From positions 1-64,000 of the forward strand of contig CANRNY010000009.1 of the NCBI GenBank assembly GCA_947632085.1: a stretch of 64,000 bases of DNA, given 5' to 3'. The first letter of the stretch is position 1, and each line of letters begins with the position of its first letter. Source of the DNA: an uncultured Bacilli bacterium (GTDB lineage Bacteria > Bacillota_I > Bacilli_A > RF39 > UBA660). Shown one piece after another: positions 9,901 through 18,282 of this stretch. The notes under the pieces are model-generated. The model made no database searches and was not told where the DNA came from. It was given only the letters and a program-made list of their open reading frames with translations. Made by a program: the position numbers and the translations under genes.

Positions 9901-11536
9901 CTGAAGCTAACGCTGCTTTATAATCATCATAATTTCCTAAGTATTCTTTTGTTTTACCATCTTCAAATAGAATAATTCGATCAGCAAATTTATTAATAAA
10001 GAATCGATCATGACTTATAAATATTAAAGTCCCGTTAAATTCTTCTAAGGCTTCTTCTAATACTTCTTTAGTTGGTATATCAATATGGTTTGTCGGTTCA
10101 TCAAAGATTAAAGTATTTACTTCTTGTTGAAGTAATTCGGCCATTTTTACTTTCATTTTTTCGCCACCAGATAAGTTTTTAACTCTTTTTGAAACATCTT
10201 CGGCATAAAATTTAAATCTTGAAAGAATACTACGACATCTTTCTTCTGATAAACCAACAGCTTTATTAAAGTATTCTAATAATGTTTGGTTACCATCTTT
10301 AAATTCGATTATTTGGGGAATGTAACCTATTTTTACACTTGGTCCTACATATACATCTCCAGATACTGGTAAAGTTTGTTCACCCATGATAGTTTTTACG
10401 AATGTTGATTTTCCTGTACCGTTTTCACCTAAGATGGCTACTCGTTCTCCAGCACGGATTTCGACATTTACATTTTCAACAATTGGTTTACCATCTTCAG
10501 TTGTTACTGTTAGGTCATTTGTAATAATGATTTTTTTACTTGTTTTATTTTGTTCTTGGAAAGACATATTTAATTTCTTTTGTTCAACTGGTTTTTTAAT
10601 TGCTCTTTCACGCATTCTTTGAGCTCTTTCCCATAATGTTTTTCCTTGCTTAGTTAAAGCGGAACTATTTCTTCCCATACCTAAACTCATAAATTCTTTA
10701 GCTTTAGTTTCAAGTTGTTTAATTGCTTCTTGTTCATCACCATATTGAGTCATTCGTTTTTCAAATTCAATTTCACGTTCTACTAGATATCCAGAATAAT
10801 TTGTGGCATAAACATGACCAATTCCATAATCATCAACAGCTAGGATTTGATTAGCCATTTTATCTAAGAAATAACGGTCGTGAGACACAATAATTGAAGC
10901 GCCTTTAAATGATTTAATGTATGATTCTAACCACTCAACTCTTTTTAAATCTAGGTGATTAGTAGGTTCATCAAGTAGTAATAAATCAGGTTTAGTAAGT
11001 AATACTTTCGCTAATTGAACTAAAGTTTTTTCACCACCTGATAAAGTCGCGTATGATTGAGTTAAAATGTCTGGATCTAGTTCTAAACCATTTATAACCA
11101 TATTTATTTTATAGTCAATATCGTAACCACCCATTAAACTAAATTTTTCAATTAAAGCGCAATATTTTTCTAAAAGTATTTGATTATCACTTTCAGTTCC
11201 AATCCTTTTTTCATATTCTTTTATTTGCTTTTCAACATTATTAATTTCAGTAAAGACTTCTTTTAATATTTCATATACGGTTCTATCATCATCAACATTT
11301 GATGCAAGTTGATCTAAGTATGCAACTTTAGTTCCTTTTTTTAAATTAACTTGACCTTTATCTGGGTTTTCTAAGCCAGCTATTATTTTTAAAATTGTTG
11401 ATTTACCACAACCATTAGGACCAACGATTGCCAGCGATTCACCTTCATTAAGTGTAAAAGATACGTCTTCAAATAACGATCCATAACCAAAATTCTTGGC
11501 TATTTTGTTAACATCAAGTATTAACATTTTCCTCAC
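9860..11536 (-). CDS. ABC-F family ATPase (two ABC domains, candidate ribosome protection factor)
   Basis: Two Walker A (GPNGCGKST, GENGTGKST), two LSGGEK, linker between domains; no TM segments; overlaps the next gene by 41 nt. Confidence 0.9.
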   Translation of the reverse strand: MRKMLILDVNKIAKNFGYGSLFEDVSFTLNEGESLAIVGPNGCGKSTILKIIAGLENPDKGQVNLKKGTKVAYLDQLASNVDDDRTVYEILKEVFTEINNVEKQIKEYEKRIGTESDNQILLEKYCALIEKFSLMGGYDIDYKINMVINGLELDPDILTQSYATLSGGEKTLVQLAKVLLTKPDLLLLDEPTNHLDLKRVEWLESYIKSFKGASIIVSHDRYFLDKMANQILAVDDYGIGHVYATNYSGYLVEREIEFEKRMTQYGDEQEAIKQLETKAKEFMSLGMGRNSSALTKQGKTLWERAQRMRERAIKKPVEQKKLNMSFQEQNKTSKKIIITNDLTVTTEDGKPIVENVNVEIRAGERVAILGENGTGKSTFVKTIMGEQTLPVSGDVYVGPSVKIGYIPQIIEFKDGNQTLLEYFNKAVGLSEERCRSILSRFKFYAEDVSKRVKNLSGGEKMKVKMAELLQQEVNTLIFDEPTNHIDIPTKEVLEEALEEFNGTLIFISHDRFFINKFADRIILFEDGKTKEYLGNYDDYKAALASVEKGQENGRKKSK

Positions 11537-11584
11537 TCCCCTTTTCTTTTTATTTACGCCATTTCTCTAACATACTTTTATATT

Positions 11585-11623
11585 TTATAAAAAAAGTGGG
11601 CATAAAGCATTGCACATGCCCAT
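11585..11623 (-). CDS. putative 12-aa leader peptide MGMCNALCPLFL
   Basis: ATG..TAA reading frame embedded in the attenuator arms upstream of ABC-F. Confidence 0.45.
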   Translation of the reverse strand: MGMCNALCPLFL

Positions 11624-11656
11624 GTCCACTTTTTTAAATATGCCAGATTATGGGCA
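11590..11656 (-). promoter_or_regulatory. transcription attenuator leader of the ABC-F operon
   Basis: Arms at 11650-11656, 11617-11623 and 11597-11603 can form competing hairpins; distal hairpin is followed by T7 on the minus strand. Confidence 0.65.
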
Positions 11657-11675
11657 AATATTTAAATTATGTTTT

Positions 11676-11704
11676 ATTATAATTACAGTCATTTAAAAAG
11701 TCAA
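11676..11704 (-). promoter_or_regulatory. sigma-A type promoter of the ABC-F operon
   Basis: TTGACT-N17-TATAAT on the minus strand. Confidence 0.75.
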
Positions 11705-11849
11705 TAGAACTTTTTTGAAATTATTTAATTTAGGATTTATTCTTTTTAATGTTCTAAATTATTTTACTATAATAAATATACATTATCGTATTTGTTTGTT
11801 CAATTAAAAAAGACTAAGTTGGCATTTTTAGTCTTTTTAAGTATTTTAT

Positions 11850-12341
11850 TTATTTTATAATTTCTCTTTCAAATAAGATATTAAATTCGTAATCTGGTGT
11901 ATATTCAAAGCCCTTTTCATAATTTTCAGAAGGCTCTAGTTTTATTATGATTGGTTGAATACTTATGCATTTCCAACCTTTTTTGGCATATTCTTCTATT
12001 ATTTCATCTATTTCTAGAGATGACTTACTTTGAAGATATTTATATTCATACTTTTTTGACATTATAATATTTTGACTTTCATAGTTATTAAAATCTTCTT
12101 TATCACATTCTAAAAATACTTTATTAAAACTTATATATAAGTCTCCGTATTTATTATCACTTTTCTTTTTCCCTAAGCCACTTAGTTTTATTTTATCGTA
12201 TGGCTTAATCGTATTTGGAACCTTTACGATGACTTCTCTATCTGTTTCTTCTATGTATATTTCAAAATCAGTTTTATCGTTTATATTACCTTTAAGATAA
12301 ATTTTTTCATATTCTTTATACAAATCATATTCTTTTTTCAT
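11850..12341 (-). CDS. DnaJ C-terminal-like plus DUF4177-like two-domain protein
   Basis: VIVKVPNTIKPYDKIKLSGLGKKKSDNKYGDLYISF resembles HSP40 CTD; YEYKYLQ...EEYAKKGWKCISIQ resembles DUF4177. Confidence 0.5.
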   Translation of the reverse strand: MKKEYDLYKEYEKIYLKGNINDKTDFEIYIEETDREVIVKVPNTIKPYDKIKLSGLGKKKSDNKYGDLYISFNKVFLECDKEDFNNYESQNIIMSKKYEYKYLQSKSSLEIDEIIEEYAKKGWKCISIQPIIIKLEPSENYEKGFEYTPDYEFNILFEREIIK

Positions 12342-12428
12342 ACTACACCTCTTAATACATTATATCATTGATTAATATAATGCTCTAATATCTTGAAAAA
12401 TGAAATTAAGCTAATACTTACTCTTTAA

Positions 12429-14300
12429 TTATTTATCATTTTTCTTTTTTAATACTAAAGCGCCATAGGAATCTAATTCTTCTTTTGTAGTTTCTCCTAA
12501 GGAATAAGTTTTTTCATATGTAGTATATTCTGATGGTAAAAGGATTTTTATTCTGCCATCTGACCTATTTACAGCGATTAAAATAGAATCAGTTAAAGTA
12601 TGTCTTCTAAACATAATATATTCATTATTGATTTCGATTATTTCTAAATCAGCTTCCTCTAAGAATTGTTCTTTTTTTCGTATTTCACTAAGACTTTGAA
12701 AGAACTTAAGTAAATCTTCATCTACTTTATGCCAAGGAAAGGGACGACGATTAGCTAAATTACCCATACCTTGTAATCCTACTTCATCACCATAAAAAAT
12801 TGATAAAATACCTGGGAAGAATGTTAAGACATATAAGTAAGCTTTATATATTTCTTTACCTTTTTGATATTCTTCTTCAGTTAATTGATAATTTTTTTGC
12901 CATTCTAAGTCGCCTTCATTATTTAAATTCCAAGCCCATTCGCCAGAATATCTAAATTCATGAGTACCAAAAATATTTATTGCTCTTGTAATATCGTGAG
13001 TAGATGTAAAGTTCATTAAGGAATTTAGAGTATCTTTTGGATATTCAGTCATTAACTGGTTTATAACATCACGTAATTTATATGCATCTTCATATTTGAA
13101 ATATCTAATTAAAGCATCGATTAAGGTATAATTCATAACCGTATCCATACCTTTACCACCAGAAATATAGTTTCTATTCATACGCATTGGATTTTTCCAT
13201 ACTTCACCGATAATAAAGCCATCTTCTTTGTTTCTTTTAACAGCTGTTCTAATTCCTTCAATAAATTCATCACTTAGTTCATCAGCAACGTCTAATCTTA
13301 AGCCATCAATACCTAAGGAAAACCATAAATCAATTATGCCACCTTCACCATAAATATATTGTTGCCACTCTTTGCTGTTACCATCACAAACTGGGAGATT
13401 TTTCATACCCCACCAATAACCGAAATATGTTTTATTATCAGCAATATATTTACGATAAAATGGATAATACTTTGATTCAGGACTTTGGGAAGCACCAAGT
13501 TCATTAAAATGATTATATTCATTAAAATATTTACTATCATTACCAGTATGATTAAAGACAGCATCTAAGATAATTTTAATGCCTTTTTGATGAGCTATAG
13601 TACATAAATTTTTCAAATCTTCATTTGTTCCAGCATAAGGGTCAACTTGTTCGTAATCAGATGTATCGTAACGATGATTGGATTGTGACCAAACTATTGG
13701 ACTTAGATAGATGATACTTACGCCTAATGATTTTATATAATCTAATTTATCGATAATACCTTGTAAGTCACCTCCATAAAAGTCAGCATTCCAAATACCA
13801 TTTTCATCTGGTCCTATTTTTATATCTTCATTCCAATTAGAATGAATTGTTCTATTGTCCATAGATGGTAGTGATTCTTTACGACCTTTATTAAAACGAT
13901 CAACAAAAATATGATACATTATTTTGCCTTTAGCCCAATCCGGTACTTCAAAATTAACACTCATCTGCCACATTTCACTTGGAGATATTGTCGAAGCTTC
14001 TTTTTGATTCTCTTTTTTTAAATAAATTGATTGATTATTAACGTTAAAGGTAAAATAGTAATGATATATAGCTTTAGTAGATAATGAAATCGATGTTTTA
14101 AAATAAGAAAATTCTTCATCATTTTTTATATGATCTAAACGAAATATTTCTCTGGTATTATTATTTTCAACAATGAATGATACAGATGATATCCAACCTA
14201 ATGACATAGGTATTTTTATTGTTACATCATATTTGGCACCATTTTCATTCTTTTCTATTTCTATGATATTAAATTTAGTTTTTTCTAAAATATTTTCCAT
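12429..14300 (-). CDS. GH13 alpha-amylase family (neopullulanase / cyclomaltodextrinase-like)
   Basis: IYLSPIVWSQSNHRYDTSDY, DAVFNHTG, GLRLDVADE, IIGEVW, FTSTHD. Confidence 0.9.
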   Translation of the reverse strand: MENILEKTKFNIIEIEKNENGAKYDVTIKIPMSLGWISSVSFIVENNNTREIFRLDHIKNDEEFSYFKTSISLSTKAIYHYYFTFNVNNQSIYLKKENQKEASTISPSEMWQMSVNFEVPDWAKGKIMYHIFVDRFNKGRKESLPSMDNRTIHSNWNEDIKIGPDENGIWNADFYGGDLQGIIDKLDYIKSLGVSIIYLSPIVWSQSNHRYDTSDYEQVDPYAGTNEDLKNLCTIAHQKGIKIILDAVFNHTGNDSKYFNEYNHFNELGASQSPESKYYPFYRKYIADNKTYFGYWWGMKNLPVCDGNSKEWQQYIYGEGGIIDLWFSLGIDGLRLDVADELSDEFIEGIRTAVKRNKEDGFIIGEVWKNPMRMNRNYISGGKGMDTVMNYTLIDALIRYFKYEDAYKLRDVINQLMTEYPKDTLNSLMNFTSTHDITRAINIFGTHEFRYSGEWAWNLNNEGDLEWQKNYQLTEEEYQKGKEIYKAYLYVLTFFPGILSIFYGDEVGLQGMGNLANRRPFPWHKVDEDLLKFFQSLSEIRKKEQFLEEADLEIIEINNEYIMFRRHTLTDSILIAVNRSDGRIKILLPSEYTTYEKTYSLGETTKEELDSYGALVLKKKNDK

Positions 14301-14540
14301 AAAACCACCCTATATTATATTTTTATCTATCTTAGCATTAATATATCATAAGAAATAATAAAACTCCATCATTAAATGGAGTTTTTCTACATTTGTAAGC
14401 AAGATTATTTATTAGTTGCTTGCCATCAAGGAGTGAGAAATATTTTCATATTTTATCAAGTTCATTTAAAATATACTATATTTTATGAAAAAGTCAAATA
14501 GTATACATTAATAGTATATTCATTTTTTTTATTATTTTTT

Positions 14541-16142
14541 CTAAACTTTATTTTTAAGCGCTTGATCTATTTCATCAAATAATGCTGAACGTTTTTGATA
14601 TTCGGATTGCTTCAATTCTGAAATTATATTATCCACAAGATTATTACCACAATTTAATTTTGAAATAGCTGTTATATATTTTGATGCTTTATTGTAAACT
14701 TCTCTATTTCTACCTTCTTTAAGAGTTTTATAAAATTCATTGACAAAATATTTATATAAATCATCATTATATTTATTTTTTAACAAATCAATATTATTTA
14801 TTAATAAGTATTTATATTTACTATCGTTTAATAAGTTCCATAATTTATCTGCTTTATCATAAAACTGATAAAGTTTAATAAGTAAGAAAATATCTTTAGT
14901 TTTGCTTTCTATTAATTTTATTACTTTTTCGGAAGATAAATCATAAGATAGAATATTTAAATATTCAATGTGTCCTAAGCATAGAAAACTATAAAGAGAA
15001 TGAGTTATATTTATTTCTTTATTTTCATGTTCCGTAGCGCAAACAAATCGATATAATACATCTGGAATATATATTTTGTTTTTTACATAGTTTTTGTTTA
15101 TTAGATTCATAAATTCTCTATATAATTCTAAAACATTATTATAATTTTCTATGACATAGTCTATATATTCTAGATATTTAGCATTTTTTAATAATGAATA
15201 TGCAACTTCTGAAGTTGTATAATTACTCAATAAATATATAGTTATTAAAATATTAGATTTTGGAACAGAGTTTTTTATACTATAATGTTTTAAACTGTCT
15301 AAATAATTTTCTAGAACTATACAATACTCTGCAATATCATAACTACTTTTATTCTTTTTATAAAAACAAGCAATCCATTTGTAATCAGAATATACAGATA
15401 ATTTTTCATTAAATAACATTTTATCTATTTGTGGTTGAAGTTCTTTATTTTTATATAGTTCTTCTATTTTTTCTTTTTCTTTATTACTTAGTATTTCACT
15501 ATCAAAATCATCATATTCATAACTATAATAATCAGTTAAATCTTGAACTTTTTTATTTAATTTATCTAAAAAAGTAAAAGATTTATCATTTTTGGCTAAA
15601 TACTTTTCATAATTCTTTTTTAGATACAATTCAAATGTCCTTTCTTCATTATGTTTAAGTTCAGTAAGTAAAATTTCTTGTAATTGTTCAATATTAAGAC
15701 TATTTACATATTTTTCTAATACTATATCAAAAAATAGTGGTTTTTCGAAGTTTAAATTATCCCTATAGTCATAATCATCATAGTCGTAATCATCTTTATA
15801 TTCGTCATAGTAATCATCATAGTTGTAATAGTCGTCTTCATCATCTTCATAGTCACTATTTAACCAAGACTCGTAATCATCTACTTCATCTGGAAATAAT
15901 TCAAAGTATAAAGCTGTCATATGTTTACATGTAATATTCCCATTGGCGTGTGGACAATCACAATATGACTTCCTAGGATGCTCTATATTTATTTTTACGT
16001 AGTAAGGTTTCTTTAAACTACCATCTACATAGCCTTCAAATTCTTGATCATTTAATTGATTTACATTATGTACCTTATTATTTTTATAGTAATCATACCC
16101 TCTGCTTACGGAAGAACTACTTGCACTTGTAAGAATACTCAT
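14541..16142 (-). CDS. SWIM zinc-finger protein
   Basis: SYCDCPHANGNITCKHMTALYFE (CxC...CxH); Asp/Tyr-rich low-complexity segment. Confidence 0.75.
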   Translation of the reverse strand: MSILTSASSSSVSRGYDYYKNNKVHNVNQLNDQEFEGYVDGSLKKPYYVKINIEHPRKSYCDCPHANGNITCKHMTALYFELFPDEVDDYESWLNSDYEDDEDDYYNYDDYYDEYKDDYDYDDYDYRDNLNFEKPLFFDIVLEKYVNSLNIEQLQEILLTELKHNEERTFELYLKKNYEKYLAKNDKSFTFLDKLNKKVQDLTDYYSYEYDDFDSEILSNKEKEKIEELYKNKELQPQIDKMLFNEKLSVYSDYKWIACFYKKNKSSYDIAEYCIVLENYLDSLKHYSIKNSVPKSNILITIYLLSNYTTSEVAYSLLKNAKYLEYIDYVIENYNNVLELYREFMNLINKNYVKNKIYIPDVLYRFVCATEHENKEINITHSLYSFLCLGHIEYLNILSYDLSSEKVIKLIESKTKDIFLLIKLYQFYDKADKLWNLLNDSKYKYLLINNIDLLKNKYNDDLYKYFVNEFYKTLKEGRNREVYNKASKYITAISKLNCGNNLVDNIISELKQSEYQKRSALFDEIDQALKNKV

Positions 16143-16554
16143 TTTAACACCTCAAAATTATTATATCATTGATTAATAAAAATACCTAATCTCTTAAAAA
16201 GAAATTAGGTAAATTGACTTAAGGCTTCGTAAGTTCTTAAATACTAATTAAAAAATGTTATCATAAAATTGCGTTTGTTTCAATCTATTCTTTTTGTAAA
16301 ATTTAAATAATAAAATAAAACCTAGTTATTAAAAACTAGGTACTGAATGACCTAAAGCTTCAAAAGTTTTCTAGGTACCACTTTTTAAAAAATATCGAAT
16401 ATTAATGATTGTGTCAATTCTTTTTAATTATTTTATTAATTTTTTTAAATGTTCAAAAAATCTTTTAATCGTTCAAAAATTAAACGAACGATTAACATAT
16501 CAAAAAAAGACTAAGTTTATTTACTTAGTCTTTTATCGTTTATTGTTTTACTTT

Positions 16555-16610
16555 TTTAGAGCTTTTCTTTGATTCTTTACTAGCTTGCTTCTCCTTAATA
16601 GAAGATTGTA
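16555..16610 (-). pseudogene. decayed 3'-end fragment encoding ...VQSSIKEKQASKESKKSSKKVKQ*
   Basis: Aligns with the fragment at 18115-18185; no upstream ORF; followed by an AAGACTAAG-type terminator. Confidence 0.55.
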
Positions 16611-16762
16611 CCACTATCTCATTTGGGATGAATAAAATTGCTATAAAATATATAAAACTAATAATTTGTTACAGAAAAATAGGGCTCCATCAATTAAGAC
16701 AGTGCCCATGCAAAAGTGTAAATACTTTTTCCTTGCATTTTCATATTAACACATAATAATGA

Positions 16763-17854
16763 TTATGTCAAACTATTTTCTTCAATATTTATACTATAGT
16801 GTTTTTTTATTATTTTATCAAAATAGCTATATATTGATTTTAATAGTTCATTATTATTATAGTATTCTTTGTGTAAAAGTATTCGCTTATAAAACAAATT
16901 ATTTATATCTTTAGTGATGTTTTGCCTAACACCTGTACTAGTAACAATTTTATTAAACATATAAAGCGTATAAGTTATTTGCCTTATTCTTGAATTACTT
17001 AATTTGTTATCTCTTGTTTTCTTTCCTATACCACAATTATTTAAATAATTTACTATTTTAAAATCGGGAGCAAAATTATTATCTTTTTTATCAAGATCAC
17101 ATAAAATACACGAATTATGAGCAACCGCGTTTCTTAATTTTACAATTTCTCTTAAAATAAAAACATTTTTAATTTCATTTTGCAACTTATATTCTTTAGC
17201 AAAAAACTCATAAAAATTAACTAAATCACCAAGTGTTATTATCTCTAGGAATTCCCAAACTGGAATGTTTTCTAATTTTGTATCTTTATCGATATCATAT
17301 TTGGAAAACACTTTATGATAATATTCACTTCCAACTTTTTTTAATATACCATTATGTACTTTTTTAGGAAATTTTTCATCATTAAAGTCTTTTTCTAAAT
17401 ACATATTAACTATTCTATAGCCATCTTCTTTATAAATATCTTCTATTAAATTTAAAATTCTTATTTTTAAATAATGTTCAATATCAATAATCATTTTAAA
17501 TAAAACTAATCTAGTTCTATAGTCAATAATAGATAAATCTTTTAAATAGGCAAAATCTAAATCTATAAATTTATCAACAAATTTTCCATCAATGAAATAT
17601 CTTTCAAAATTATGCTTATATGCTGTCACATTATAATAATTATTGTTGTATCTCAAATAATTTTCTGCTTCAACGTCAGTCATTTTTTTAAATTTAATAT
17701 TTTTTTGTTTTAAATATGGAACCATTTCAGAAATTTTCATCATAGGTCTTATAGTATTTATTGTTGAAATTTCACTCATATCTTCACCTTTTTTATCGAA
17801 TATTATATCAGAACAAAAGTAAAATAAATAATTAGAATTATTATATTTACACAT
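16763..17854 (-). CDS. Abi_2 / AbiF-like HEPN abortive-infection protein
   Basis: LRNAVAHNS HEPN RX4H motif; overall Abi_2-like sequence (FIDGKFVDKFIDLDFAYLKDLSIIDYRTR...). Confidence 0.75.
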   Translation of the reverse strand: MCKYNNSNYLFYFCSDIIFDKKGEDMSEISTINTIRPMMKISEMVPYLKQKNIKFKKMTDVEAENYLRYNNNYYNVTAYKHNFERYFIDGKFVDKFIDLDFAYLKDLSIIDYRTRLVLFKMIIDIEHYLKIRILNLIEDIYKEDGYRIVNMYLEKDFNDEKFPKKVHNGILKKVGSEYYHKVFSKYDIDKDTKLENIPVWEFLEIITLGDLVNFYEFFAKEYKLQNEIKNVFILREIVKLRNAVAHNSCILCDLDKKDNNFAPDFKIVNYLNNCGIGKKTRDNKLSNSRIRQITYTLYMFNKIVTSTGVRQNITKDINNLFYKRILLHKEYYNNNELLKSIYSYFDKIIKKHYSINIEENSLT

Positions 17855-17861
17855 TCAGAAA

Positions 17862-17936
17862 TCTCACGATTCATTTTTCTTGTTTCATCGGAATCTCCTC
17901 ATTCACAAGCCAAAATTCCGATGGTCGCCACCATAC
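17862..17936 (-). ncRNA. structured RNA upstream of the AbiF-like gene (candidate abiF RNA)
   Basis: Perfect 9-bp stem CATCGGAAT/ATTCCGATG (17886-17894 with 17915-17923) plus ATGGT-CGCC-ACCAT hairpin (17921-17934); locally GC-richer. Confidence 0.55.
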
Positions 17937-18011
17937 TCTATTTTAATCCTTTAAACTACAAAAAATAATTTTTTAATTACTAGCATAAATTTTAATTTTG
18001 CTCATAAAACA

Positions 18012-18041
18012 ATTATATACTAGCAAACTAACGTTCGTCAA
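18012..18041 (-). promoter_or_regulatory. promoter of the abiF leader RNA and gene
   Basis: TTGACG-N18-TATAAT on the minus strand. Confidence 0.65.
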
Positions 18042-18114
18042 TAGTTTTTTTACAATTTGAAGAACTTTCCTATAAGATAAAAAGACTAAGTTTCCTTAGT
18101 CTTTTATCATTTAT

Positions 18115-18185
18115 TATTTACTCTTCTTAGAAGATTTTTTAGTTTCTTTTTCTGCTTGTTTTTCTTTAATAGCAGCTTGTGAGCC
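18115..18185 (-). pseudogene. decayed 3'-end fragment encoding ...SQAAIKEKQAEKETKKSSKKSK*
   Basis: 13-nt identity ATAGCAGCTTGTG with the ppdK 3' end; homologous to the fragment at 16555-16610. Confidence 0.55.
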
Positions 18186-18282
18186 ATAAAACTAAGGATA
18201 ACTTAACGGAATGTGTCTACACTCCATTTAGACTAAAATGACTTTACTTATTAATTATTAATTTTTAAAATTTTGTTAACTT

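Noticed and set aside
15737-15934. + strand ORF rich in His/Ser (HHSRNHLYIRHSNHHSCNSRLHH)
   Set aside because: Antisense of the Asp/Tyr-rich low-complexity part of the SWIM protein; no RBS or family signal
16763-17854. AbiF-like HEPN protein considered as a Cas13
   Set aside because: Only one HEPN motif in 363 aa and no CRISPR repeats nearby
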